Shown piece after piece: positions 27,390-37,961 of a stretch of 47,164 nucleotides of DNA. Origin of the DNA: DASRZM01 sp035686365 (lineage in GTDB: Bacteria; Pseudomonadota; Gammaproteobacteria; Xanthomonadales; Xanthomonadaceae); contig DASRZM010000021.1 of the NCBI GenBank assembly GCA_035686365.1, positions 1 to 47,164 on the forward strand. The letters run 5' to 3'. The stretch's first letter is position 1. Every line of letters starts with the position of its first letter. The translations under genes and the position numbers were made by a program. Under the pieces are notes generated by a model that saw nothing but the letters and a program-made list of their open reading frames with translations, was not told the origin of the DNA and made no database searches.

Positions 27390-28000
27390 GGATCGGCGAT
27401 CCGCTGGATCGCCGGCGCCTTGCCCGGGCGCTGCACCCGCTCGCGGGCAGCGCGTTGACTGCCGCCGCCTGGAACGAAGGCGAAATCGCGGACCTGGTGA
27501 TCCAGCCACCCGCCGAGGCCGCCGTCCTGCTGGTGCTGATTGAACGCGTACATGCGCCGACCGTGCTGTTCACGCGCCGGACCGAGCAGCTCAGCCGCCA
27601 CGCCGGCCAGGTGAGCTTTCCCGGCGGGCGCGTGGATCCGGGCGACGCAGGCGCGGTGGAGGCGGCCCTGCGCGAGGCGGACGAGGAGGTCGGTCTCGGC
27701 GCGGGGCTGGTCGAACCGATCGGGCTGCTCGATCCTTATCTCACGGTGAGCGGCTTCCGGATCGTGCCGGTGGTGGGCGTGGCGCAGCCATTCCGGCCGC
27801 GGCTGGACCCGGCCGAGGTCGAGGAGGCGTTCGAGGTACCGCTCGCGGCGCTGCTGGAACCGGGTGCGTTCCGGCGCTGCAGCGTGCCATGGTGCGGACG
27901 CATGCGACACTATTTCGAGTTTCACCACGGTGACCACCGCATCTGGGGCGCGACCGCAGCGATCGTGATCAACCTGCGCGAGCGGCTGGTCGCGGCATGA
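27386..28000 (+). CDS. CoA pyrophosphatase, Nudix family (NudL-like)
   Basis: 204 residues from GTG 27386, overlapping the DUF1289 stop. The NuCoA signature TRRTEQLSRHAGQVSFPGG (about 63-81) directly precedes the Nudix box, which runs to about residue 104 and contains READEEVGL. This pair defines enzymes that hydrolyse CoA and CoA esters to 4'-phosphopantetheine forms and 3',5'-ADP. E. coli NudL (YeaB) is the model. Confidence 0.9.
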   Translation: MRIGDPLDRRRLARALHPLAGSALTAAAWNEGEIADLVIQPPAEAAVLLVLIERVHAPTVLFTRRTEQLSRHAGQVSFPGGRVDPGDAGAVEAALREADEEVGLGAGLVEPIGLLDPYLTVSGFRIVPVVGVAQPFRPRLDPAEVEEAFEVPLAALLEPGAFRRCSVPWCGRMRHYFEFHHGDHRIWGATAAIVINLRERLVAA

Positions 28001-28072
28001 AGCACGCCCGGCAACGAACGTCGGCAGCGCGCGCACGCGCCCCCGCACCCGCCTTGGAGGCCTGACACAAGC

Positions 28073-28927
28073 ATGGACTGGCGCACCCTGGTCCGGGTCG
28101 ATGAGCTCGACGAAGCGCTCGACGCGCCCGATCTCGTCCTCGTCGACTGCCGATTCGACCTGCGCGATCCCGGCGCCGGCCGGCGCGCCTACCTGGCCGG
28201 GCACATACCCGGCGCCGTGTTCGCCGACCTGGAGCGCGACCTGTCCGATCCGACCCGGAGCAACCGGGGAAGGCACCCGTTGCCCGATGGCCCGGCCTTC
28301 TGCGCCCGACTGGCGCAGTGGGGCATCACGCGCGAGACCCAGGTGGTCGTCTACGACACCAGCCACGGCAGTATCGCAGCGCGCCTGTGGTGGATGCTGC
28401 GCCTGCTCGGGCACGAGCGGGTCGCCGTGGTCGACGGTGGGGTCTCGGCCTGGGTCGCGGCCGGCCTGCCGCTGGAAAGCGAGGTGCCCAAGCCGCTCGC
28501 CGGCCGTTACTCGGCGCGTTTCAATGTGCGTGCAATCGCCACGACGGCCGAGGTGGCGGCGCGGATGGCCAGCGGCAACGGCACCCTGATCGACGCCAGG
28601 GCACCGGAGCGTTTTCGCGGCGAAATCGAGCCGATCGATCCGGTGGCGGGCCATGTCCGCGGTGCCGTGAACCGGCCCTATGCGGCCAACCTGAAGACGG
28701 ACGGTCGCTTCAAGTCGTCGGCCAGGCTGGCGCGCGAGTTCTCGGAACTGCTGGGCACCACTGCGCCGGGCGAGGTCATGCTGATGTGCGGATCGGGTGT
28801 GACCGCCTGTCACAACCTGCTGGCGATGGCGCATGCGGGCATCGACGGCGCCCGCGTCTACGCCGGATCCTGGAGCGAGTGGATTTCCGACCCTTCGCGT
28901 CCGATTGCCCGCCACGAGCACGGGTAG
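28073..28927 (+). CDS. sseA: 3-mercaptopyruvate/thiosulfate sulfurtransferase
   Basis: 284 residues with two rhodanese domains. The N-terminal one (LVDCRFDL, HIPGAVFADLERDLSDP, VVYDTSHGSIAARLWWMLRLLGH) lacks a catalytic Cys, as in the family. The C-terminal one has LIDARAPERFRGE, GHVRGAVNRP and the active-site loop CGSGVTAC (Cys near residue 239). The CGSGVTA loop is the mercaptopyruvate type rather than the CRKGVT type of thiosulfate rhodanese. GGAGG precedes the ATG. Start 28073. Confidence 0.92.
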   Translation: MDWRTLVRVDELDEALDAPDLVLVDCRFDLRDPGAGRRAYLAGHIPGAVFADLERDLSDPTRSNRGRHPLPDGPAFCARLAQWGITRETQVVVYDTSHGSIAARLWWMLRLLGHERVAVVDGGVSAWVAAGLPLESEVPKPLAGRYSARFNVRAIATTAEVAARMASGNGTLIDARAPERFRGEIEPIDPVAGHVRGAVNRPYAANLKTDGRFKSSARLAREFSELLGTTAPGEVMLMCGSGVTACHNLLAMAHAGIDGARVYAGSWSEWISDPSRPIARHEHG

Positions 28928-28978
28928 GAAGCCTGCGAAAGGCTGCTGACGTTCCGTGCATGGCAGCGTGGAGTGGTT

Positions 28979-29731
28979 TCAACCACCCTTCAGGCGGGTC
29001 ACCAGCGCCCTGAGCACGGCCTGGGTTTCCTCGGTGAACCATTCGTCGAGAAAACGCGGCAGGTCGAGGCGGCGCGGATCGGAGATCGCCTCCACCAGGT
29101 CGGCCCGGGCCATCGCCCGGGTCGCGAGCATGGGCTTGCGCGGGACCAGCAGCAGGGCATCGAGCCACGCCACGGCGCGCGTGAGGACCTGCTCGGGCGC
29201 GACCAGTTCGTCGACCAGCCCGATCCGCAGCGCTTCCTCGGCCTCGAGCATCGCCCCGAGCATCAGCAGGTGTTCGGCGTTGCGGGGACCCAGCAGGCGC
29301 CGGTAGGCGTACTGGATGCAGTCCGGGACCACCAGGCCGACCTGGGTTTCGTTCAGTCCGATCCGGAACGGGCCGTGCGCCATCACGCGGTAGTCGCAGA
29401 AAAGGCTCAGCACCGCACCGCCGGCCGGGGCGTGCCCGCCGATCGCCGCCGCCACGGGGACCGGCGAGCGTGCCAGGGTCTCGCACACGCCGAAGAATTC
29501 GCGCCAGGTGCGTTCGAGCGCATCGCGGTCGAGTGTCATCAGTTCCGGCACGTCCAGGCCGGCGGAAAAGACCTTGTCGCCGCCGGACACGACGATGGCC
29601 TCGGCGCCGTGCGCCGGCGCATCGACCAGCGCATCGCGCAGCGCCGCAAGCAGTGCGCCGTTCAGGGCGTTGACCGGGGGCCGGGCGAGGTGGACCTCCA
29701 GGATTTTTCCATGCGGCCGGGTTTCGATCAT
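28979..29731 (-). CDS. Enoyl-CoA hydratase/isomerase family protein, isomerase-like
   Basis: 250 residues from ATG 29731, with GGAGAG eight bases upstream. A crotonase with VFSAGLDVPEL and GHAPAGGAVLSLFCDYR. The first hydratase glutamate is replaced (GGAVL instead of GGMEL), while the second, Glu128 in GLNETQVGL, is kept. One glutamate is the pattern of delta3,delta2-enoyl-CoA isomerases, which move double bonds for oxidation of unsaturated fatty acids, so isomerase is more likely than hydratase. It is divergent from the copper chaperone gene. Confidence 0.85.
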   Translation of the reverse strand: MIETRPHGKILEVHLARPPVNALNGALLAALRDALVDAPAHGAEAIVVSGGDKVFSAGLDVPELMTLDRDALERTWREFFGVCETLARSPVPVAAAIGGHAPAGGAVLSLFCDYRVMAHGPFRIGLNETQVGLVVPDCIQYAYRRLLGPRNAEHLLMLGAMLEAEEALRIGLVDELVAPEQVLTRAVAWLDALLLVPRKPMLATRAMARADLVEAISDPRRLDLPRFLDEWFTEETQAVLRALVTRLKGG

Positions 29732-29758
29732 CGCTCTCTCCAGCGGGACACTGGGCGC

Positions 29759-29764
29759 TATGAT
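29759..29764 (+). promoter_or_regulatory. Candidate -10 box of the PCu(A)C gene (leaderless start)
   Basis: TATGAT lies six bases before ATG 29771, and there is no Shine-Dalgarno sequence between them. A start at the usual distance would give an mRNA beginning at the ATG. No clear -35 box. Confidence 0.45.
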
Positions 29765-29770
29765 AGCTGT

Positions 29771-30232
29771 ATGGATATCCGTATCCGATCCTTGCCGCTG
29801 CTGCTCGTACTGGCGCTGGGCGGTGCCTGCGCCGGTGCCGTGGAGTTCAGCGAAGGTTGGGTGCGCGCGGGCCCCCCGGGTGCTTCCACATACGCAGGCT
29901 ACGGCACGATCCACAACGATGGGAAGCGGCCGCTGCGCATACGCGCCTGCGCATCGAGCAGCTTCGCCGGTGCCGAGATCCATCGCACCGACATGGAGCA
30001 GGGCGTGGCCAGGATGCGTGCGGTCGACGAGCTGGTGGTCGCTCCGGGCGAGAGCGTCGCACTGGAACCGGAAGGCACGCACCTGATGCTGACGGAACCC
30101 ACCGGTCCGGTCGAGCCCGGACAGGTGGTGCTGATCTGCATCTCCAGCCGAGACTTCACGCTCGAACTGAAGTTGCCGGTACGGGACGCACGCACCCGGG
30201 CCGAAGATCGCAGCGACTACTCCGGCCACTGA
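29771..30232 (+). CDS. Periplasmic copper chaperone PCu(A)C family protein
   Basis: 153 residues. A signal peptide (LPLLLVLALGGACAGA) leads to a beta-barrel with the family copper motif: His and Met in IHRTDMEQGVARM and THLML towards the C-terminus. PCu(A)C proteins carry Cu(I) in the periplasm, often to the CuA site of cytochrome oxidase; no oxidase or Sco gene is nearby, so the target is open. Two extra cysteines (CASSS and ICISS) are present in the mature part. Confidence 0.86.
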   Translation: MDIRIRSLPLLLVLALGGACAGAVEFSEGWVRAGPPGASTYAGYGTIHNDGKRPLRIRACASSSFAGAEIHRTDMEQGVARMRAVDELVVAPGESVALEPEGTHLMLTEPTGPVEPGQVVLICISSRDFTLELKLPVRDARTRAEDRSDYSGH

Positions 30233-30268
30233 AGCGCGGCGCCGGCCGCCCGCACCGGAAGCGCTGGA

Positions 30269-30741
30269 TCAGGCGCCCGGCGCGCCGGTGCACGCCGCCC
30301 GCACCCCTGCCGGCAGGGCGCTGCCGCGGGCGCTGCGCCGATCGATCCACACCATGACCACGTGCCCGTCCGCATACAGCACGCCGGGGTCCCGCTGCGA
30401 GACGATGCGGTGGGCGATCGTGAGACTGGAATTGCCGACGCGTCCTGCGTACAGCTCGATGACGAGGTGTTCGGGCCACCCGATCGGGCGGCGATAGTTG
30501 ACATGCGCGGCCGCCAGGATCGGTGCCAGGTTGTCGTCGACCCAGGGGGTGTCCAGCCCGGTCAGCCATTCCAGCCGCGCCTCCTCCAGGTAGGTCAGGA
30601 AGCTGGCGTTGTTGACGTGGTTGAAGGCGTCCAGGTCGCGCCAGCGTGCCGCCAGCGGCACCCGGATCAGCAGCCGGCCCGGCGCTTGCGCCGCGCCGAC
30701 CGTCTCGTCCACCGCGGTGGAGCCGGACTTCGGGTTCTGCG

Positions 30742-30745
<4 letters not shown>
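30269..30745 (-). CDS. Acyl-CoA thioesterase, 4HBT hot-dog family
   Basis: 158 residues. The 4-hydroxybenzoyl-CoA thioesterase signature RDLDAFNHVNNASFLTYLEEARLEW (about 36-60) holds the catalytic Asp and the His-Val-Asn-Asn turn, followed by AHVNYRRPIGWPEHLVIE. It would hydrolyse acyl-CoA or acyl-ACP; the substrate is unknown. Its ATG overlaps the uvrA stop by four bases (ATGA), so it is translated from the end of the uvrA mRNA. Confidence 0.88.
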
Positions 30746-33588
<2,843 letters not shown>

Positions 33589-33823
33589 GCGATCGCAGGT
33601 GGGGGCGGGAAGGCCAAACAGGAAGTCTAGCAAGCCGGCCGTAGGCGGCGCCCACCGCCCGTTGCCCACCGGTTCAGCCCCGTGAGCCGGGCCCGGCCCC
33701 GCAGGCCCACCCGCGGTCCCGGCGCCCCACACACGGGAAGCAGGGGACCCCATGGCCGCCACCCACGGCGCGCACACTGGAATCCAGCCCCTCCTGCCGG
33801 ACATCCTGACATGCAAGCCTTTT
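33589..33823. other. Spacer between uvrA and the L21 promoter region, no gene seen
   Basis: This part of the 370-base gap between divergent uvrA and rplU has no recognisable gene. On the minus strand it is open in the uvrA frame but reads as low-complexity Gly/Ala/Pro with no family similarity. A TAGACT (minus strand, 33624-33629) could be a -10 for uvrA, but no matching -35 was found. Confidence 0.5.
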
Positions 33824-33872
33824 CCCGAGTCCCGAGTCCCGAGTCCCGAGTCCCGAGTCCCGAGTCCCGACT
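33824..33872. repeat. Heptanucleotide tandem array (CCCGAGT)n
   Basis: Six perfect head-to-tail copies of CCCGAGT (33824-33865), then a seventh with one change (CCCGACT). The last copy reaches into the -35 hexamer of the rplU promoter. A related, more degenerate CCCGNNN array lies at 34726-34761. Confidence 0.95.
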
Positions 33873-33900
33873 TGTCCCTCCCCACCACCTCCGCTACAAT
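33872..33900 (+). promoter_or_regulatory. Sigma-70 promoter of rplU-rpmA
   Basis: TTGTCC (33872-33877) and TACAAT (33895-33900) with a 17-base spacer. Transcription would start near 33907, giving a leader of about 52 bases that holds a 6-base stem, CTTTCC (33912-33917) with GGAAAG (33922-33927), and an AGAGGA ribosome binding site. Confidence 0.7.
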
Positions 33901-33958
33901 TTGCGGTTCCGCTTTCCGGGCGGAAAGACCGTAAAATAACTACAGAGGACATCCGGCA

Positions 33959-34276
33959 ATGTACGCAGTCATGGTCACCGGAGGTAAGCAGTACCGGGTC
34001 ATGCAGGGCGAGGTGCTGCGCGTGGAGAGGCTCCAGGCCGACCCCGGCGCCAGCGTCGAGTTCGACAAGGTGCTGATGATCGGCGACGGCGAGAACGTCC
34101 ACCTGGGCGACGCACTGGCGGACGCCAAGGTCACGGCCACCGTCAAGGCGCACGGCCGATCCGACAAGGTGCGGATCATCAAGTTCCGGCGCCGCAAGCA
34201 CCACATGAAGCGCATGGGTCACCGGCAGGACTACACCGAAATCGAGATCACCGGCATCGCCGGCGGCAAGAAGTAA
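33959..34276 (+). CDS. rplU: 50S ribosomal protein L21
   Basis: 105 residues (E. coli 103). Starts MYAVMVTGGKQYRV and ends with KFRRRKHHMKRMGHRQDYTEIEI, the L21 signature. It opens the rplU-rpmA unit, 13 bases before rpmA. The short hairpin in its leader could be an autoregulatory structure, since leader motifs for L21 are known in other bacteria. Confidence 0.98.
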   Translation: MYAVMVTGGKQYRVMQGEVLRVERLQADPGASVEFDKVLMIGDGENVHLGDALADAKVTATVKAHGRSDKVRIIKFRRRKHHMKRMGHRQDYTEIEITGIAGGKK

Positions 34277-34289
34277 GGAGCACACGGCC

Positions 34290-34541
34290 ATGGCACACAA
34301 AAAGGCAGGCGGCAGCACGCGTAACGGCCGCGACTCGAATCCCAAATACCTGGGCGTGAAGCTCTATGGCGGCCAGGTCGTTTCCCCCGGCAACATCATC
34401 GTGCGCCAGCGCGGGACCCAGTTCCATGCCGGTCCGGGCGTGGGCACCGGCCGCGACCACACGCTGTTCGCGCTGGCCGAGGGCACGATCGAGTTCTCGG
34501 TCAAGGGCCGCGAAAAGCGCCGCACGGTCAGCGTCGTCTGA
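34290..34541 (+). CDS. rpmA: 50S ribosomal protein L27
   Basis: 83 residues (E. coli 85). MAHKKAGGSTRNGRDS begins the protein, with no N-terminal cleavage extension of the Firmicutes type. KLYGGQVVSPGNIIVRQRG and FHAGPGVGTGRDHTLFA are family hallmarks. A TAAGGAG ribosome binding site precedes the ATG. An intrinsic terminator follows 26 bases after the stop. Confidence 0.98.
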   Translation: MAHKKAGGSTRNGRDSNPKYLGVKLYGGQVVSPGNIIVRQRGTQFHAGPGVGTGRDHTLFALAEGTIEFSVKGREKRRTVSVV

Positions 34542-34567
34542 CCCGCGCGCCACACGCAGCCCGGAAG

Positions 34568-34589
34568 GCCCCGCTTCGGCGGGGCTTTT
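34568..34589 (+). terminator. Intrinsic terminator of rplU-rpmA
   Basis: GCCCCGC (34568-34574) and GCGGGGC (34579-34585) close a TTCG tetraloop and are followed by TTTT. A strong terminator separates the ribosomal genes from obgE. Confidence 0.92.
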
Positions 34590-34611
34590 CGTTTGCAGGG
34601 ACCGGAGATCA

Positions 34612-34761
34612 GGGCGCAGGGCTCAGGGCGTAGGCGCGAGTCACCGGATCGACAGCAACTGCCCGACGCTTTCCCTTGCCACGCCCCAGGTGCACGAACG
34701 CCTCGGTTACCCTTCACTTTCCGTGCCCTGAGCCCCGTGCCCCGAGCCCCGGGTCCCGACC
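34612..34761. repeat. Inverted repeat and degenerate CCCGNNN heptads upstream of obgE
   Basis: GGGCGCAGGGCTCAGGGCG (34612-34630) is complementary to 34724-34742 at 16 of 19 positions, 93 bases apart. The right arm runs into heptads CCCGTGC (34734-34740), CCCGAGC (34741-34747), CCCGGGT (34748-34754) and CCCGACC (34755-34761), the same class as the array before rplU. The obgE GTG begins 41 bases later. Confidence 0.7.
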
Positions 34762-34802
34762 CCTCTACCCCACTCACTCCCGAGCCCCCAGGCAGCACCC
34801 CA

Positions 34803-35879
34803 GTGAAACTCGTCGACGAAGCCGAAATCCACGTCATCGCAGGTGCCGGCGGCAATGGCTCGGCCAGTTTCCGGCGCGAGAAGTTCGTACCCAAGGGCGG
34901 TCCGGACGGGGGCGACGGGGGCGCCGGGGGCAGCGTCTGGCTGGTCGCGGACGAGAACCTGAACACGCTGGTGGACTTCCGCCACCAGCGGATCTTCCGC
35001 GCCGGTCGCGGCGAGGACGGACGCGGGCGCCAGATGTACGGCAAGGGCGGCCAGGACACCGAGATCCGGGTACCGGTCGGTACCGTGGTGACCAACCTGG
35101 CTACCGACGAGGTGATCGGCGACCTGACCGCCGACGGCGAGCGCCTGCTGGTGGCCCGTGGCGGGCGCGGCGGACTGGGCAATGTCCACTTCAAGAGTTC
35201 CACGAACCGGGCGCCGCGCCGGACCACGCCGGGCACCGCCGGCGAGGAGCGCGAACTGAAGCTCGAGCTGAAGCTGCTGGCCGACGTGGGCCTGCTGGGC
35301 TTTCCCAACGCCGGAAAGTCGACCTTCATCCGCTCGGTGTCGGCGGCGACGCCCAGGGTGGCCGACTATCCGTTCACGACCCTGTACCCGAACCTCGGGG
35401 TGGTGCGCATCGGGCAGGATCAGAGCTTCGTGCTGGCCGACATCCCGGGCCTGATCGAGGGCGCGGCCGAAGGCGCGGGCCTGGGCGCCATGTTCCTCAA
35501 GCACCTGCAGCGTACCCGCCTGCTGCTGCATCTGGTCGACATGGTGCCGCAGGACGGCGGTGATCCGGTGGCGCAGGTGCAGGCGATCGAGAGCGAACTG
35601 GCCCGGTACGATCCCGGCCTGATCGCAAGGCCACGCTGGCTCGTACTCAACAAGCTCGACCTGCTGCCGGAGGACGAGCGCGAGGCGGCCGCCGCGGCGA
35701 TCGTCGCACGCCTGCGGTGGCGTGCTCCCTGGTTCGCGGTCTCGGCGCTGGCCGGGCACGGGACCCGCGAGGTCTGCCTGAAGGTCGCCGGATTGCTGGA
35801 GCGTCTGAAGGCGGACGAGGCCGAGGCGGCGGCGGAGTCGGCGTCCGCGTCGGAGCCGGGCAGCGATGCCGCGGGCTGA
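34803..35879 (+). CDS. obgE: GTPase Obg/CgtA
   Basis: 358 residues from GTG 34803; E. coli ObgE has 390. Obg domain about 1-158, glycine-rich (GAGGNGSASFRREKFVPKGGPDGGDGG), then the G domain with G1 GFPNAGKST (about residue 166), DIPGLIEGA and NKLD. A 50S-assembly and stringent-response GTPase. The C-terminal tail is short and made of Ala, Ser and Glu. The ribosome binding site is weak; the gene lies 213 bases after the rpmA terminator and must have its own promoter, which I could not assign. Confidence 0.96.
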   Translation: MKLVDEAEIHVIAGAGGNGSASFRREKFVPKGGPDGGDGGAGGSVWLVADENLNTLVDFRHQRIFRAGRGEDGRGRQMYGKGGQDTEIRVPVGTVVTNLATDEVIGDLTADGERLLVARGGRGGLGNVHFKSSTNRAPRRTTPGTAGEERELKLELKLLADVGLLGFPNAGKSTFIRSVSAATPRVADYPFTTLYPNLGVVRIGQDQSFVLADIPGLIEGAAEGAGLGAMFLKHLQRTRLLLHLVDMVPQDGGDPVAQVQAIESELARYDPGLIARPRWLVLNKLDLLPEDEREAAAAAIVARLRWRAPWFAVSALAGHGTREVCLKVAGLLERLKADEAEAAAESASASEPGSDAAG

Positions 35880-35917
35880 CTGCAGGCGCGGGAGGACAGC
35901 GGTCCGGGCAAAGAAAA

Positions 35918-35935
35918 AGCCGGCTTGCGCCGGCT
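35918..35935. terminator. Bidirectional terminator between obgE and rpsT
   Basis: AGCCGGC (35918-35924) and GCCGGCT (35929-35935) are perfect 7-base arms around TTGC. The minus-strand tail reads TTTTTCTTT, good for rpsT; the plus-strand tail is GTTTC, weaker for obgE. The two genes converge here. Confidence 0.85.
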
Positions 35936-35958
35936 GTTTCCCGGATGCGCTCGCGGCT

Positions 35959-36228
35959 TCAGGCGCTCTTGAGCGCCAGGATGCGGGCCTGCAGCCGGCT
36001 CTTGTGACGGGCGGCCTTGTTCTTGTGGATCAGGCCGCGGGAACTGTAGCGGTCCAGGATCGGCTCGGCCGTGCGGAACGCCGTCTCGGCCGTTGCCGCG
36101 TCGTTGGCGTCCAGGGCCTTGACGACCTTCTTGATGGCCGTGCGCAGCATCGAACGCGCGCTGGCGTTGCGGATGCGGTGCTTCTCGGCCTGGCGGGCGC
36201 GCTTCTTGGCGGATTGGATGTTGGCCAC
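35959..36228 (-). CDS. rpsT: 30S ribosomal protein S20
   Basis: 89 residues (E. coli 87). Starts with GTG: (V/M)ANIQSAKKRARQAEKHRIRN, typical of S20, and ends HKNKAARHKSRLQARI. GGAG lies eight bases upstream. A non-AUG start is a known feature of rpsT in E. coli (UUG), where it contributes to autoregulation. Confidence 0.97.
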   Translation of the reverse strand: MANIQSAKKRARQAEKHRIRNASARSMLRTAIKKVVKALDANDAATAETAFRTAEPILDRYSSRGLIHKNKAARHKSRLQARILALKSA

Positions 36229-36271
36229 TGGGTTGCTCCGGAACTCGCAAAAGCTGGGGTAAAGATCCGAA

Positions 36272-36300
36272 ATTATGGAGATTCGGCGACTGCCCGTCAA
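36272..36300 (-). promoter_or_regulatory. Sigma-70 promoter of rpsT
   Basis: On the minus strand TTGACG (36300-36295) and CATAAT (36277-36272) have a 17-base spacer. Transcription would start near 36265, with a leader of about 37 bases to the GTG start. Confidence 0.75.
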
Positions 36301-36371
36301 GGAAGCTCCGAACCAAGTCCAGGATGGACCGGTCCCGACCTGACTGGACGGAGCCGCACGGAGAACCGGGC

Positions 36372-37922
36372 ATGGCCCTGATGCGGTCGACAGCCGCATT
36401 CAGCGCCATGACGCTGCTCTCGCGCGTGGCCGGGCTGGTGCGCGACATGCTGCAGGCGGCGCTGTTCGGCGCCGGCCCGGCCGCCGATGCCTTCGTGATC
36501 GCCTACAGGATCCCCAATTACCTGCGGCGGATCTTCGCCGAGGGCAGCTTCGCGCAGGCGTTCGTGCCGGTGTTCGCACAACTGCGCGCCGAGGGTAACG
36601 AAGCTGCGCTGAAGGACTTCGTCGACCATGTCGCCGGCATGCTGTGCGCCGCCGTGCTGGTGGTGACCGGCGTGGGCATGCTGGCCGCGCCGGTGCTGGT
36701 TGCCGCGCTGGCGCCCGGCACGCTGGACGAGCCGGGCAAGTTCGAGCTGACCGCGCAGATGCTGCGGATCACGTTCCCCTACCTGTTCTTCATCTCGCTG
36801 GCGGCGCTGGCAGCGGGCGTGCTCAACAGCCTGAACCGGTTCGCGCTGCCGGCGGTGACGCCGGTACTGCACAACCTGACGCTGATCCTGGCGATGCTGA
36901 TGCTGGCCCCGCGGTTCGGGGAGCCGATCAAGGCGCTGGCCTGGGGCGTGCTGGTGGCCGGGGCGCTGCAGGTGGCACTGCTTTGGCCCTCGCTGCGCCG
37001 CCACGGGTTGATGCCGCGGCCGCGGCTGCGCTGGCGTCACCCCGGGGTCAGCCGGGTGTTCCGGCTGATGCTGCCCACGCTGTTCTCCTCCTCGGTCGCC
37101 CAGCTCAACCTGGTGGTCGGCACGCTGTTCGCGTCGCTGCTGGCCACGGGCAGCCAGGTGTGGCTGTACATGGCCGAGCGCCTGAGCGAATTCCCGCTCG
37201 GGCTGTTCGGCGTGGCGGTGGGCACGGTGATCCTGCCGCACCTGTCGGGGCGGCACGCGGCAACCGACGCCCGCGGCTACTCGCACGCGCTGGACTGGGG
37301 CCTGCGGCTGGTCGTGCTGGTGGCGCTTCCGGCCGCACTGGGACTTGCCCTGCTGGCCGAGCCGCTGACCGTGACCATCTTCCGCTACGGCCGCTTCTCG
37401 CCGGAGGACGCCCGCATGGCGGCACTGGCGTTGCAGGCGATGAGCCTGGGCGTTCCGGCGTTCATGCTGACCAAGGTCCTGGCGCCGGCCTTCTTTGCCC
37501 GCCAGGACACCCGCACGCCGATGCGCGCGGCGGTGATCACGGTGGTGGCCAACCTCGTCCTGACGGTCGCGATCGTCACGCCGCTGTGGCTCGGACAGGT
37601 GCGTGGCGCCCACACCGGGATCGCGCTGGCAACCAGCCTGGCCGGCATGCTCAACGCCGCGCTGCTGTGGCGCTGGCTGCGGCGCACCGGCCTGTACCGG
37701 CCCGAGCCGGGCTGGTCGCGCCTGCTGCTGCGCGCGGGACTCGCCTGCCTCGTCATGGCGCTGGTGGTGCTGGCGCTGCGCGGCCACGTCGGCGACTGGA
37801 TGCAGTTGCAGGCACCGGAGCGTGTGGCCTGGCTGCTGGCCGCGGTCGCGCTCGGCGCGCTGGCATACGGCGGGGCGTTGCTGATCGCAGGCCTGCGGCC
37901 ACGGCATCTGCGCGAGCCCTGA
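36372..37922 (+). CDS. murJ: Lipid II flippase MurJ
   Basis: 516 residues (E. coli 511) with about 14 membrane helices. It flips lipid II across the inner membrane for peptidoglycan synthesis. The N-terminus LLSRVAGLVRDMLQAALFGAGPAADAFVIAYRIPNYLRRIFAEGSFAQAFVPV is the MVF signature, with the conserved Arg residues. ATG 36372 has GGAGA about eight bases upstream; ATG 36381 is an alternative. It is divergent from rpsT and heads the ribF-ileS-lspA-ispH group. Confidence 0.96.
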   Translation: MALMRSTAAFSAMTLLSRVAGLVRDMLQAALFGAGPAADAFVIAYRIPNYLRRIFAEGSFAQAFVPVFAQLRAEGNEAALKDFVDHVAGMLCAAVLVVTGVGMLAAPVLVAALAPGTLDEPGKFELTAQMLRITFPYLFFISLAALAAGVLNSLNRFALPAVTPVLHNLTLILAMLMLAPRFGEPIKALAWGVLVAGALQVALLWPSLRRHGLMPRPRLRWRHPGVSRVFRLMLPTLFSSSVAQLNLVVGTLFASLLATGSQVWLYMAERLSEFPLGLFGVAVGTVILPHLSGRHAATDARGYSHALDWGLRLVVLVALPAALGLALLAEPLTVTIFRYGRFSPEDARMAALALQAMSLGVPAFMLTKVLAPAFFARQDTRTPMRAAVITVVANLVLTVAIVTPLWLGQVRGAHTGIALATSLAGMLNAALLWRWLRRTGLYRPEPGWSRLLLRAGLACLVMALVVLALRGHVGDWMQLQAPERVAWLLAAVALGALAYGGALLIAGLRPRHLREP

Positions 37923-37948
37923 GCGGCGGCCGATGCTGCAGTGCAAGG

Positions 37949-37954
37949 TATACT
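37949..37954 (+). promoter_or_regulatory. Candidate -10 box of ribF (leaderless start)
   Basis: TATACT lies seven bases before the ribF ATG (37962) with no ribosome binding site between. It is close to consensus; the -35 region (37926-37931, GCGGCC by spacing) is poor. Confidence 0.45.
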
Positions 37955-37961
37955 CGAACCG

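Noticed and set aside
28928..28978. Hairpin AGCCT/AGGCT between the sulfurtransferase and crotonase genes
   Set aside because: Only five base pairs and no T run; too weak to call a terminator.
33624..33629. TAGACT as the -10 box of uvrA, and a search for a LexA box
   Set aside because: No -35 at proper spacing and no palindrome resembling a LexA site.
33720..33820. Minus-strand peptide with GWIPVCAPW as a possible dispersed palindromic repeat like those reading WIPAFAGMT
   Set aside because: Only a short and weak likeness; no palindrome could be drawn.
33824..33872. Short tandem repeats as a possible CRISPR array
   Set aside because: Units are 7 bases with no spacers, and no cas gene is present.
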